Source: Brumicola pallidula DSM 14239 = ACAM 615
GTDB taxonomy: Bacteria; Pseudomonadota; Gammaproteobacteria; Enterobacterales; Alteromonadaceae
DNA length: 64,000 bases
Direction: 5' to 3'
Assembly (NCBI RefSeq): GCF_000428905.1
Contig: NZ_KE386814.1
Coordinates: forward strand, 124,001 to 188,000
Part shown: positions 1-10,199 of the stretch, in pieces
How the letters are laid out: each line of letters starts with the position of its first letter
Numbering within the stretch: position 1 is the stretch's first letter
The notes under the pieces: generated by a model
What the model was told of the DNA's origin: nothing
The model's input: only the letters and a program-made list of their open reading frames with translations
Database searches by the model: none
Program-made: the position numbers and the translations under genes

Positions 1-1
1 T

Positions 2-361
2 TTCTACATTTACGCTGCTGTCGGGAGTTATCTGTTCCAAGATATTAATCCTGTTTTATGGGGGGATATTGCAATTTCAATGCTGACCTTGTTCAGAGTC
101 ATGACCTTTGAAGATTGGACTGATATTCAGTACGAAACGATGGAAATATATCCAATGAGTTGGATATTCTACATGACCTTTATATTCTTCACTGCGTTTG
201 CCTTCTTGAACATGGTGATCGGCATTGTGGTTGGAGTGATGGATGAGGAAATGCATAAGGAGCGCTTGAAGTCAGAACCTTCGATGAATGAACTACAAGA
301 CCAGATTAAAGACATAAGAGGTCAGATTCAGATATTGATTGATCGAGAAAATAAGTCGTAG
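2..361 (+). CDS. Voltage-gated cation channel, C-terminal part (5' end outside window)
   Basis: This is the last 120 or so residues of a bacterial one-domain voltage-gated cation channel of the NaChBac/NavAb type; four subunits form the pore in the inner membrane. The pore helix and selectivity filter read TFEDWTD, followed by the S6 helix (FLNMVIGIVVGVM) and a charged C-terminal tail with heptad-like spacing that should form the tetrameric coiled coil. The voltage sensor S1-S4 lies upstream of the window. Sodium-selective relatives have TLESWSM at the filter. The acidic residues here at the fourth and seventh filter positions match those engineered into NavAb to make the calcium-selective CavAb, so calcium permeation is possible (inference). 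The reading frame is open from base 2 with no stop. Confidence 0.88.
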   Translation, partial: FYIYAAVGSYLFQDINPVLWGDIAISMLTLFRVMTFEDWTDIQYETMEIYPMSWIFYMTFIFFTAFAFLNMVIGIVVGVMDEEMHKERLKSEPSMNELQDQIKDIRGQIQILIDRENKS

Positions 362-465
362 GTGCAGTTATCGCGTAATAGACAAGGTTTATTTTAAGCA
401 ACAACACGGGATAATTATGCCGGAGTAGTGTTGGGCTTTTGCAAAACTCTATAAGTTGAAAAATC

Positions 466-506
466 AAAAAAAGCGGGAGTCTTACGTTTGACTACCGCTT
501 TTTTTT
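466..506. terminator. Bidirectional rho-independent terminator
   Basis: An AAAAAAAGCGG arm (466-476) pairs with CCGCTTTTTTT (495-505), and an inner AGTC/GACT pair extends the stem. The A-run and T-run on either side make it work in both directions. It lies between the convergent channel gene and tolC. Confidence 0.85.
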
Positions 507-545
507 GGTACTAATTTGTATTGCTACTTAATTAGATACAGCTTG

Positions 546-1889
546 TTATGCTGGTTTCATTACTCGGTTTATGGCCAACAAATCATCTTCGGTGAGCGTT
601 CCTGCTGCTCGTTTAAGGTTGATAATTGCTGTGATGAAATTGTACCGAGCGTCTGCTAAGTTGCGTCTCGCATCAAATAAGTTTCTGGTGCTGTTCAGTA
701 CATCAACGATTGTTCTTGTGCCAACGTCAAAACCAGCTTCAGTAGCTTTCAACGCACTGTCAGCAGAAACCACAGATTGTTCTAGGGCGCTAATGGTAGC
801 GACGGCTGCCTTTACGTCATTGAAAGAGCTTCTTACGGAACGCACGGTTTGACGATAAACGAGTTCAAGGTTTTCACTAGCGATTACATAGCGACTGCGA
901 GCTTGGTCAGTACTTGTGCTAACGCGGCCACCTTGGTAGATCGGAATATTTAAACTTAAACCTAATGATTGATTATTTAGGGTCGGAAACTCGTTAGATC
1001 CTGCGCCTTGAATTTCCGTGGTTCGGTCAACTCTGCTCAGGGAAGCTGATAGTCCTAATGTCGGGTAATGGCCCGCCTTAGCCGATGCGATATCTTCCAT
1101 TGCGATATCTTTTGCGAAACGCTGTATCAGTAGATCATAATTAGAGTCTTCAGCCAGTTTTAACCAATCATCAACTTTCGCTGGCGCTGGTTCAGTCGCT
1201 GAGAATAATTTTGTGTCTAGTACCGAAATGTCCTTATGATATTTACCGGTAATTTCTCGCAACTCTTCTAAACGCAATTCTAATTGGTTTTCAGCTCGGA
1301 TTTGACGTGCTACCGTATTATCAAAGTTAGCTTGCGCTTCATGGACGTCGGTAATTGCTGTTAGACCTACCTCAAATCGCTGCTTAGTCTGTTCTAATTG
1401 GCGTTCGATTGCACGTAATTCAGCTTTGACAAATTCGACGCTGTCTTGCTCTCTCAACACAGCAAGGTAAGCATCTGTGACGCGAACTATAAGTAGTTGT
1501 AAAGCTGACGCTAAATTTGCATCACCTTGTTGTGCTACTTTTTCTGCTCTGTCCATACCTACCCAGTTGGCGTAATCATAGATAGACATGCGTAAGTCTA
1601 TACCCATGGTCAAGGTATCAGATTCAGAATCGATGGTCCCGAATCCGCTTGGAGTGGCGAAAACTTGATCACCAGAATTAAGCGAATAAGAAACTGAGCC
1701 CGAAAGTTGTGGCAATAAGTTAGCTCTACTTAGCGCAATTCCGCTGAACGCGAGTTCTTTATTAGCCTTTGCTCGATTAATAACTGGATCATTTTGTAGT
1801 GCAAGTTGATAAACTTCAGATAAGTCGTCTGCTAATACTGGTGTGGTGAGACTAAAACCGATAAATAGTGAAAGTAGGGTTTTCTTCAT
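546..1889 (-). CDS. tolC: TolC family outer membrane channel protein
   Basis: Outer membrane exit duct used by RND efflux pumps and type I secretion systems; three subunits form a beta-barrel with a long periplasmic alpha-helical tunnel. The 447-residue product starts with a typical signal peptide (MKKTLLSLFIGFSLTTPVLA) and shows the two structurally repeated halves of the outer membrane efflux protein family: long helical segments around residues 25-220 and 245-430, with conserved phrases such as VGLTAITDVHEAQ and VGTRTIVDVLNSTRN. An AAGG ribosome site precedes the ATG. It is divergent from nudF, as in E. coli. The RND adaptor and pump at 42.9-47.1 kb are possible partners, since they carry no outer membrane component of their own. 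Confidence 0.95.
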   Translation of the reverse strand: MKKTLLSLFIGFSLTTPVLADDLSEVYQLALQNDPVINRAKANKELAFSGIALSRANLLPQLSGSVSYSLNSGDQVFATPSGFGTIDSESDTLTMGIDLRMSIYDYANWVGMDRAEKVAQQGDANLASALQLLIVRVTDAYLAVLREQDSVEFVKAELRAIERQLEQTKQRFEVGLTAITDVHEAQANFDNTVARQIRAENQLELRLEELREITGKYHKDISVLDTKLFSATEPAPAKVDDWLKLAEDSNYDLLIQRFAKDIAMEDIASAKAGHYPTLGLSASLSRVDRTTEIQGAGSNEFPTLNNQSLGLSLNIPIYQGGRVSTSTDQARSRYVIASENLELVYRQTVRSVRSSFNDVKAAVATISALEQSVVSADSALKATEAGFDVGTRTIVDVLNSTRNLFDARRNLADARYNFITAIINLKRAAGTLTEDDLLAINRVMKPA

Positions 1890-2078
1890 AAAATGACCTT
1901 AAAAATAGTATTTTTTTACATTGAGCTTTTCATTTGTGTTGAGTGTAAGACATTCGTGTCTGTAAACATAACGAATGGTTGTTACATATTCCCACTAAGT
2001 GTAACAGAATGTGATTTTTATGCTGAAATTCAGATACGCATCGTTTAGTTTAGTTAAAAAATATCAAAGAGGATCATC

Positions 2079-2693
2079 ATGAAACAAGCACAGTACACTA
2101 ATGACGATGTAAAAATACTGACCGAGGAGACCGTTTTTAAAGGTTTTTTTGAAATGAAACGAGTTCAAGTTCGACATAAATTATTTAATGGTGGTTGGAG
2201 CCGTGTTTTATCTCGTGAAATGTTTGAACGAGGACATGCGGTCGCCGTTTTGCCTTATGATCCAAATACGCAGGAGTTTGTATTAATCGAACAATTCCGC
2301 TTCGGTGCTATGGCAACGTGTGATTCACCGTGGTTGTATGAAGTGATTGCGGGGATGATTGAACCTAATGAAGAGATTGCTGACGTTTGTCATCGCGAAT
2401 CTTTTGAAGAGGCGGGTATCTTGCTCACAGGCTTACAAAAAGTGCTTTCGTATTTATCCAGCCCTGGTGGAACCACAGAACGTCTGCACATTTACATGGC
2501 GAAAACCGATACAACCTTAGCCAAGGGCGTGCATGGTTTAGAGTCTGAATCAGAAGATATTATGGTGCATAGGGTAAAAGAATCAGATGCAAGAGAATGG
2601 TTGGACAATGGAAAGATTGACAATGCAGCCGCGATCATCGCCCTGCAATGGTTTTTCTTAAATAAGCAAAAGTTACTAAAAAGTTGGCAGTAG
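2079..2693 (+). CDS. nudF: ADP-ribose diphosphatase NudF (Nudix)
   Basis: Cytoplasmic Nudix hydrolase that splits ADP-ribose into AMP and ribose 5-phosphate. The 204-residue length is close to that of E. coli NudF. The complete Nudix box lies at about residues 92-114, beginning GMIEPNEE and ending RESFEEAGI, with all the metal-binding glutamates present. A GAGGA ribosome site stands about six bases before the ATG. It is the first gene of a cluster continuing with yqiB, yqiA and parE, in the same order as in E. coli except that cpdA is absent. A repeat core follows its stop codon directly. Confidence 0.95.
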   Translation: MKQAQYTNDDVKILTEETVFKGFFEMKRVQVRHKLFNGGWSRVLSREMFERGHAVAVLPYDPNTQEFVLIEQFRFGAMATCDSPWLYEVIAGMIEPNEEIADVCHRESFEEAGILLTGLQKVLSYLSSPGGTTERLHIYMAKTDTTLAKGVHGLESESEDIMVHRVKESDAREWLDNGKIDNAAAIIALQWFFLNKQKLLKSWQ

Positions 2694-2701
2694 GACACAC
2701 C
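2694..2701 (-). repeat. AGGTGTGTC-type core repeat, single copy
   Basis: GACACACC starts on the base after the nudF stop codon. The reverse-strand reading is AGGTGTGTCC, flanked by A/T-rich sequence. Confidence 0.8.
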
Positions 2702-2805
2702 TGTTTGTTACGCTAATGGACGGCTTGGAGTTAGATCAGCATAAAACTTCATTTATTTACAACATCTACCAAAGCATTATTATGCATAAGATTAAGGAGT
2801 GACAA

Positions 2806-3234
2806 TTGAGAAAGAAGTATGTTCCGCATTTACCCAGTATTCTTGCAACTTGTGAGAACAACTATGCGTGCGCTCTAAAACTTCTTCCTGACTGCGATTC
2901 GGAGAATCTTAGTTATGAATTTATGATTAACGATCAGTTAAAATATAAAATAAAAATTTTAGATTCTGCAAGATACACAAGTACGATAATGATGTCGCAG
3001 ATGGCAAATAACACCCCCAGCTTTTTAAGACCATCTATGGAAATTAGGCTTTATCACGACGCGAAGGTTGCAGAAGTATTAAGTTGTCAGAAAGTATCTA
3101 AGTTACAGCCGACCTATGAATATCCTAACTTAAATATGCATTTGCGAAATGAAAAGCAAATGGTGAATGTGTTTTTGGCAGAGTGGCTACACTTTTGCCT
3201 AGAGCAGCGGAAAATGCAAATTATAATAAGTTAG
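2806..3234 (+). CDS. yqiB: DUF1249 family protein (YqiB-like)
   Basis: A 142-residue cytoplasmic protein matching the YqiB/DUF1249 family in size and in the pattern YKIKILDSARYTSTI followed by MEIRLYHDAKVAEV; its biochemical function is not known. The start is TTG at 2806: an AAGGAG ribosome site six bases upstream supports it and no better in-frame ATG is present. It lies between nudF and yqiA as in E. coli, 18 bases ahead of yqiA, so the genes are probably cotranscribed. The call rests on synteny plus recognised motifs. Confidence 0.85.
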   Translation: MRKKYVPHLPSILATCENNYACALKLLPDCDSENLSYEFMINDQLKYKIKILDSARYTSTIMMSQMANNTPSFLRPSMEIRLYHDAKVAEVLSCQKVSKLQPTYEYPNLNMHLRNEKQMVNVFLAEWLHFCLEQRKMQIIIS

Positions 3235-3252
3235 AAACACGATGGGAATTGA

Positions 3253-3855
3253 ATGGACCACATTATTTACCTACACGGATTTCTCAGCTCACCGAAATCC
3301 GAAAAAGCACAGTTAGTGTCGAAATATGTCACTCATAACCATCCAAATATAAAACTACACATACCGAGGTTACCTGGCTGTCCTGCAAAAGCGGTGGAGA
3401 TTATTGAGCGCCTTATCTGTACTATTTTTAACAATGAAAGCTTGAACCAAGACACACCTATTAATGAACTTCGATTTATTGGAAGTTCAATGGGGGGTTT
3501 CTTATCTACGTATTGTGTTGAAACTTATGGCGGTAAAGCAGTACTGGTTAATCCCGCAGTTGAGCCATTCAATCTGCTGACAGAGTATTTCGGTGAACAC
3601 CTTAATCCCCATACTGGAGAAGTGTTTAGCATCGACCAAAATAGCGTTAGTCAGTTACTGCAATTGCACAAAGTAATAAAGAAAAATACTCCTAACTATC
3701 TGGTTTATTTGCAGAAAGAAGACGAAACATTGGATTATCGTTTAGCAGAAATAAAATATGGCACTGACTGCTGTATTATTGAAGCGGGAGGTAATCATTC
3801 ATTTGTTGGCTTAGAAAACCATCTGAGCGAGATTATTGGATTCTTATCGCAGTGA
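3253..3855 (+). CDS. yqiA: YqiA family esterase (alpha/beta hydrolase)
   Basis: A small 200-residue alpha/beta-hydrolase resembling E. coli YqiA, an esterase active on short acyl substrates. The N-terminal IYLHGFLSSPKS segment holds the oxyanion-hole region, the nucleophile elbow is GSSMG with Ser79, and the C-terminal GGNHSF supplies the catalytic histidine. The likely acid lies in QKEDETLDY. No signal peptide is present, so the protein should be cytoplasmic. The gene sits immediately upstream of parE as in E. coli. An AGGTGTGTC-type core is embedded in the gene and reads as Asp-Thr-Pro at residues 67-69. Confidence 0.92.
   Translation: MDHIIYLHGFLSSPKSEKAQLVSKYVTHNHPNIKLHIPRLPGCPAKAVEIIERLICTIFNNESLNQDTPINELRFIGSSMGGFLSTYCVETYGGKAVLVNPAVEPFNLLTEYFGEHLNPHTGEVFSIDQNSVSQLLQLHKVIKKNTPNYLVYLQKEDETLDYRLAEIKYGTDCCIIEAGGNHSFVGLENHLSEIIGFLSQ
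3451..3458 (-). repeat. AGGTGTGTC-type core inside yqiA
   Basis: GACACACC in frame with yqiA, read as codons 67-69 (Asp-Thr-Pro). The gene is intact around it. Confidence 0.75.
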
Positions 3856-3921
3856 TAGGAATATGTTTTATAGATATGATGTGGGTTTTTAGTTCGGATG
3901 TTGGCTTTTAGACTCAAAATA

Positions 3922-3929
3922 GGTGTGTC
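3922..3929 (+). repeat. AGGTGTGTC-type core between yqiA and parE
   Basis: AAAATAGGTGTGTCTTTATT matches the extended consensus of this repeat almost perfectly. It is a single copy in a 187-base gap and is not paired. Confidence 0.8.
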
Positions 3930-4024
3930 TTTATTGGCTGTTCTTAGTGCTAATGAAATTAGCTAAAACCTTCATTGCTCAAGAGCTTCAGCCTTGCTAA
4001 TATCGTGGTTAATAAATTAAATAA

Positions 4025-5935
<1,911 letters not shown>

Positions 5936-5965
5936 TACTGTTGCTCTAAAAAAATTGGACTAGTA

Positions 5966-7276
5966 ATGAAACGATTCATCAAGGTTGCAGCACTTGCTCT
6001 AATTAGCTTATTTTGCCTTTCTGTGATTTTGTTAATCGATTTATCACCAATTGTTGCAAAAAATGCATATCAACAAGTTAAAAATGCTGAGAACGTATCA
6101 GAATTAATTATGCAGCTGCGCTCAAGCCTTCGGAATAGATATCAACCGCAACAAATTGATATCTCATATTCACAAGCCGAGAGTTTGTTAGGTTTTACTC
6201 AGCGTGCTCTACCGAACGTAAATAGTGATATTAAATTATCTGAAGACCAGGCTGAAATCCTGATTTCATACCAACTCCCTGCTTACCTTTTATCTTCATA
6301 TGTTAATGTCTCGATAAAAGTTAAAGAAGCCAGTTATCTGGATGTTAAAAGTGTTTCCATCGGCGTAATTACTTTGCCGGGAAATTGGGTACTAGGTTGG
6401 GTCGAATCATTAGCGAATTCTTACACAAATAGTGAAGTTGCGACTAAAGCAATTCAGCAAGTAGCAAAAACAGATATATCACCCCATCAAGTCATTATTA
6501 GTCTGAATCCGTTGGACCCATTGCTTCGAGAATTAAAGAATATTAAGACTTCAGGTGATGGCAATGAACGACAACTGTTGATAATAAAAACTGCACACTA
6601 CCTAAGACTTTTAGATAGTCTCCCTTTACCTAATAACTTAGCAATGCAGAACAAAGACACATCTCTTAGTTATTATTTGCACAAGATTATGCTCGAAGCG
6701 AAAACAATGAGTTCCCAAGATCCATTAGGAAATTCAAATTCAGCTACCTTAGAAAATGAAGCGGCTATAATGGCTTTGGCAATTTATGTTGGACACAGAA
6801 GGTTTTCAACACTTTTTGGTGATCTTTCATTTGCAGTCGATCCAATTCCTACAGTCCGAAAAAAGCCAGTTTTAGCAAATCGACAGGATTTGAGCTTACA
6901 CTTTATATTCTCGGCTGCGATTAAACTATTATCGGAGCAGGGTATCAGTATTGCTGTCGGTGAGTTTAAAGAGCTCATGGATAGAGGTAATGGAGGGTCT
7001 GGCTATAGCTTTATTGATTTAACAGCAGATATTGCGGGCGCTAATTTTGCTACTTTGGCTGTTGACCCCAGAACAGCTGAGCAAATTCAAAATATTATGT
7101 CCTTGGAAGCAAATGAATCCTTTTTCTTTCCAAGTATTGATGGTTTTGATGAGGGGATGAACAAATCACAATTTCGACAAAAGTATTCCGATATAGAAAG
7201 TAAAGAATATCTAAAGGTATTAAAAGAGATTGAAAGACGAGTGAGCAGATTACCCGTAAGTAGAATATCAAATTGA
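5966..7276 (+). CDS. Unrecognised membrane-anchored protein downstream of parE
   Basis: I do not recognise this 436-residue protein. A single hydrophobic segment at about residues 7-26 follows a short basic N-terminus, which suggests an N-terminal membrane anchor or uncleaved signal with the bulk in the periplasm. The remainder is a soluble alpha/beta-looking region without cysteine clusters or obvious catalytic motifs; NSYTNSEVATKAIQQVAKTDISPHQVIIS and a late GSGYSFIDLTADIAG segment are the most distinctive parts (each part of a longer run). It starts 30 bases after parE and is probably cotranscribed with it. Its stop lies only seven bases from the 3' end of the convergent transposase gene, with no terminator visible between them. 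Confidence 0.75.
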   Translation: MKRFIKVAALALISLFCLSVILLIDLSPIVAKNAYQQVKNAENVSELIMQLRSSLRNRYQPQQIDISYSQAESLLGFTQRALPNVNSDIKLSEDQAEILISYQLPAYLLSSYVNVSIKVKEASYLDVKSVSIGVITLPGNWVLGWVESLANSYTNSEVATKAIQQVAKTDISPHQVIISLNPLDPLLRELKNIKTSGDGNERQLLIIKTAHYLRLLDSLPLPNNLAMQNKDTSLSYYLHKIMLEAKTMSSQDPLGNSNSATLENEAAIMALAIYVGHRRFSTLFGDLSFAVDPIPTVRKKPVLANRQDLSLHFIFSAAIKLLSEQGISIAVGEFKELMDRGNGGSGYSFIDLTADIAGANFATLAVDPRTAEQIQNIMSLEANESFFFPSIDGFDEGMNKSQFRQKYSDIESKEYLKVLKEIERRVSRLPVSRISN

Positions 7277-7283
7277 TAGAAAT

Positions 7284-8270
7284 TTATTGAAACAAGCGTA
7301 ACGCTGTCGATATTCCTTTTAGTTTCTTTTGCCGGAGCTTTTTTCTGTATTCTTCCATAGATATTACGGAACCGACAACGTAACTAAATTCTTCTTCGAT
7401 ATGCGAAGTCAGTGTTAGCCAGTTATCCTCATCAATTCCAAACTGTTCCAATAGACTAGATTTAATCTTTTCATTTTGTGTATTTACTAGTCGAATGTTC
7501 TTCAATTTTGTTGCCGTTTGACGCAGCAGATGTGTATAACAAGTTAAGTCAATATTGATGAAGGTCGGGTTACTTTCGAGCTGAGTTTTTAGGCATTTGA
7601 GTTCAGTAGGTTGTTTACCGATTTTCATACAAGCTAATCGTCTTTTTATACTGGTATAATGTGAGTCTTCTAAGCTACTGGCTATTCCTGCTCTTATTGG
7701 ATTTAAATCGACGTAGATCATACACGAGAGGATCGCACGCTCGTCCAACAACGCTTGAGACTTGAAACGTGACTCCCAAAAACGGCCAGAACACTGCTCT
7801 TCTCTATTCGCCCGCAACGCAATGTACTGATTCAATGCTTTCATGAAATAACTAATGCTAGTGAGTCTTTCTCTATAAATATTAGTAATTTTGTGGATGC
7901 TAGATAATTGTATCGGTGTCAGTTTCTTTCTTTGTTGTGGGTCGATATACATAGCTGTAATTGTTTTATTCGGGTGCACTGCATGCCAACGTTGCATAAC
8001 CTCTATGTTGCTCCATTTTTTCGCACGCTCGGTGTCTACATGTAAGACTAAATGGTTGTGATTATGCATAATAGCGTATGCACAAACATCAATCGAAAAT
8101 GCTGACGAAAGCTTGGTTAAACGCTTTTCAAACCAATTCCTGCGATGCTCAAAACTCTTTCCGGTGAACTTGTCATAGCCACATAAAAACGCCCGGCGAA
8201 CACAGCGGCTTATGCAATGATAGTATGAGGTTTGTGACAATATTATTTGTTTGCTGCGAGCAATTGGCAT
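7284..8270 (-). CDS. REP-associated tyrosine transposase-like protein (RAYT, Y1 transposase)
   Basis: A 328-residue member of the IS200-like Y1 transposase superfamily, of the domesticated RAYT type. RAYTs are single-copy, non-mobile relatives of IS200 transposases that act on nearby REP palindromes. The N-terminal SYYHCISRCVRRAFLCG motif is characteristic, and the HUH metal site is at His71-Asn-His73 in IMHNHNHLVL. A tyrosine in the helix LNQYIALRANRE is the likely DNA-linking residue, followed by the conserved MIYVDLNPIRAG. It has no terminal inverted repeats of a classical IS. A 35-bp direct doublet containing the dispersed AGGTGTGTC core begins about 105 bases upstream of its start, the arrangement expected for a RAYT and its repeat. 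Confidence 0.85.
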   Translation of the reverse strand: MPIARSKQIILSQTSYYHCISRCVRRAFLCGYDKFTGKSFEHRRNWFEKRLTKLSSAFSIDVCAYAIMHNHNHLVLHVDTERAKKWSNIEVMQRWHAVHPNKTITAMYIDPQQRKKLTPIQLSSIHKITNIYRERLTSISYFMKALNQYIALRANREEQCSGRFWESRFKSQALLDERAILSCMIYVDLNPIRAGIASSLEDSHYTSIKRRLACMKIGKQPTELKCLKTQLESNPTFINIDLTCYTHLLRQTATKLKNIRLVNTQNEKIKSSLLEQFGIDEDNWLTLTSHIEEEFSYVVGSVISMEEYRKKLRQKKLKGISTALRLFQ

Positions 8271-8374
8271 TTTATTTCCCTATATTTATCGTTCTTATAG
8301 GGTATTGGACTAAGTCAAAATTAGTAGCTGCCTTGAAGTACAGTTTTCGCGTTTCTATGTGAATAAATAAATTC

Positions 8375-8444
8375 AAACAAAGACACACCTATCAATTCGC
8401 AGTGTGGTAAAACAAAGACACACCTATCAACCCGCCGTTTGGTA
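8375..8444 (-). repeat. 35-bp direct doublet of the AGGTGTGTC repeat next to the RAYT gene
   Basis: Two 35-bp units (8375-8409 and 8410-8444) both begin AAACAAAGACACACCTATCA and both end TGGTAA or TGGTAAG, differing at a few positions between. This is the longest conserved form of the repeat in the window. GACACACC cores are at 8382-8389 and 8417-8424. Confidence 0.85.
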
Positions 8445-8489
8445 AGTAACCAATTTAAAGTTTGCTAGGATGTATAATAAAAAGAAACA

Positions 8490-8497
8490 GGTGTGTC
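8490..8497 (+). repeat. AGGTGTGTC-type core, opposite orientation to the doublet
   Basis: AAACAGGTGTGTCTTTTTAG closes the region between the RAYT gene and the next gene. It is inverted relative to the 35-bp doublet, so the three copies can form a long-range stem. Confidence 0.8.
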
Positions 8498-8531
8498 TTT
8501 TTAGGCTACTTTTAGATTATACAAGGAAAAC

Positions 8532-8834
8532 CTAGAGCGTTACTTTGAATTTTGCGAGTGTTAAAAGCATCAATTCCATTTTTTTTACTATCGTAGTAAC
8601 TTCACTTTCAATATTGACATCGTCGCTTTGAAGCATCGTGACATCTCTTGCAAGTTCGTCTACATAAGGTCCAAAACGCTTACTTTTTGTAGTAAAACCA
8701 TTGTCTTCAGTGAATATTACTGAGAACTTGGCTTTACCCGATTGTTGAAGTTTCTCGAGGGCAGAATCTGCATCAATTGCCTTCCTATATATTATTTGCA
8801 TGTTTTCAGTTATTTTTACTAGAACCTGCTGCAC
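8532..8834 (-). CDS. Unrecognised small protein (100 residues)
   Basis: I do not recognise the product. It is a 100-residue, charged, probably cytoplasmic protein without signal peptide or membrane segment; its C-terminal half (ESEVTTIVKKMELMLLTLAKF) is likely helical. The start is GTG at 8834, supported by an AGGAG ribosome site seven bases upstream; an internal ATG twelve codons later is an alternative. It is divergent, 111 bases apart, from the 60-residue YjfB-like gene. The good ribosome site and length make it a credible gene. Confidence 0.6.
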   Translation of the reverse strand: MQQVLVKITENMQIIYRKAIDADSALEKLQQSGKAKFSVIFTEDNGFTTKSKRFGPYVDELARDVTMLQSDDVNIESEVTTIVKKMELMLLTLAKFKVTL

Positions 8835-8945
8835 GAAAATCTCCTAAAATTATCCTTAAGAAAATGGCTCAACTGCCGATATGCTGTTGAAGTGCGCAAT
8901 TCTGCACACTTTTTTACGTAGCTACAAGCAATAAAAGGAAAAGGT

Positions 8946-9128
8946 ATGGATATTTCAGGTACAAGTGCCTCAAGTGTATCCGGTGCGTTGGAGATTAAAT
9001 CTGCTAAGTTGGCCAAAAGCCTTCAAGAGCAGGAAGGTCAAGCAGCGCTTCAGTTGATTGAATCAGCTGACGTACCCACATCATCATCTAACCCTGGATT
9101 AGGCTCTGTTATTAACACTTATGCCTAA
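8946..9128 (+). CDS. Small YjfB-like protein (putative motility-associated family)
   Basis: A 60-residue protein beginning MDISGTSASSVSGAL and continuing with an alanine- and leucine-rich helix (KLAKSLQEQEGQAALQLIE) and a short tail. The MDIS start, the helix and the overall size resemble the YjfB family annotated as putative motility proteins, whose role is not established. A purine-rich AAAAGGAAAAGG ribosome region stands before the ATG. The 3' end overlaps the end of the convergent epmB by 30 bases. Assignment by pattern only. Confidence 0.5.
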   Translation: MDISGTSASSVSGALEIKSAKLAKSLQEQEGQAALQLIESADVPTSSSNPGLGSVINTYA

Positions 9129-10178
9129 GTTAGCGCTTGATGAAGGTTGTAAATTCAAGTCTATCGGCGTTTTGCTGGGTTGTCCTCCAATCTCAGTTAC
9201 GAGCTTGGGGACAAGATATCCTGGCAAACGCTTTATTACTTCTTTAATTAATCCCTTAGCAAGTTTAACGTCAACATCAAAATGAGCGGCCCCTTTTACT
9301 TTGTCCAATAAATGTAAATAGTATGGCATTACGCCAATTTCAAAAAGAGCTTCACTCAAAGCAACTTGTTCATCTACTGTATCGTTGACATCTTTTAAAA
9401 GGACCGCTTGATTGAGAAGTGTAACGCCAGATGCACGCATTTTTGAGCAGGCTCTGGCTAACTCAGGGCTTACTTCATTAGCATGATTCGTATGTAAGAC
9501 TAATACTTTCTGAAAGCGGCAACTTGCAAACCAATCAATGAATTCATCATTCACTCGAGAAGGGACAACGACAGGCAGTCTTGTGTGGATCCGAAGCCTT
9601 ATTAGATGCGGTATTTCTTCTAATTGAGTAACCAACCATTTTAGGTGACTGTCTTTAGCCATTAATGGATCGCCGCCAGAGAAAATCACCTCATTGATTT
9701 TGGTGTTTTCCTTGATGTAATTAATAGCCTCCTGCAATTCGCGTTTATTGACAGAGTTTTCTTCATAGGGGAATTCTCTCCTAAAACAATATCGACAATT
9801 TACAGCGCATCCACTTTTGACTATCAGTAAAACCCTATTTTCGTATTTGTGTAGAAGGCCTTTTATTTTGTTTGCGTGCTCTTGAAGCGGGTCTTTAACA
9901 TAACCAGGTGTGTCCTTATATTCAATGTTTTGTGGGAGAACCTGAAGCAATAAAGGATCGTTTATATCATTTTTTTTCATTAAACTAGCAAAATGTCGCG
10001 GTACTTTCATGGCAAATAGCTTTCTTGCCGCGCTATTGTTTATCGCAATTTCAGGGTCCAAATCTAAAAAATCTAGCAACGACTCAAGGGTCGTAAAACA
10101 ATTTGCTAATTCTTTTTGCCAGTTTGACTCTACAGCAATGCTATTTTTAGGTATTATTCGTTTCACAAATATGCTCAC
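9099..10178 (-). CDS. epmB: EF-P beta-lysylation protein EpmB (lysine 2,3-aminomutase)
   Basis: Radical-SAM enzyme that converts (S)-alpha-lysine to (R)-beta-lysine, the donor used by EpmA to modify elongation factor P. The CxxxCxxC iron-sulphur motif is in [17 protein letters not shown], followed by FSGGDPLM and [10 protein letters not shown], which are typical of the KamA/EpmB family. The open frame extends to 10208 but would then overlap the start of efp. GTG at 10178 gives 360 residues, close to E. coli EpmB (342), and is preferred. It is divergent from efp, as in E. coli. A repeat core within it reads Asp-Thr-Pro just before GYVKDPL. Confidence 0.93.
   Translation of the reverse strand: MSIFVKRIIPKNSIAVESNWQKELANCFTTLESLLDFLDLDPEIAINNSAARKLFAMKVPRHFASLMKKNDINDPLLLQVLPQNIEYKDTPGYVKDPLQEHANKIKGLLHKYENRVLLIVKSGCAVNCRYCFRREFPYEENSVNKRELQEAINYIKENTKINEVIFSGGDPLMAKDSHLKWLVTQLEEIPHLIRLRIHTRLPVVVPSRVNDEFIDWFASCRFQKVLVLHTNHANEVSPELARACSKMRASGVTLLNQAVLLKDVNDTVDEQVALSEALFEIGVMPYYLHLLDKVKGAAHFDVDVKLAKGLIKEVIKRLPGYLVPKLVTEIGGQPSKTPIDLNLQPSSSANLGISVNNRA
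9907..9914 (+). repeat. AGGTGTGTC-type core inside epmB
   Basis: GGTGTGTC on the plus strand reads as Asp-Thr-Pro in epmB on the minus strand. The surrounding protein aligns with the family without an obvious insertion (from memory of the family). Confidence 0.75.
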
Positions 10179-10199
10179 AACGTAAATTTTAGAGGAACT

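Noticed and set aside
6656-6663. GACACATC as another repeat core
   Set aside because: One mismatch and no flanking consensus; within chance expectation. Similar near-matches at 27790, 47747, 50520 and 52580 were also not counted.
7284-8270. Transposase as evidence of an active insertion sequence
   Set aside because: No terminal inverted repeats, no target duplication and a RAYT-type sequence; it is better read as a resident REP-associated gene.
8819-9016. Minus-strand 65-codon frame
   Set aside because: Antisense to the YjfB-like gene and overlapping the better-supported 100-residue gene; no ribosome site.
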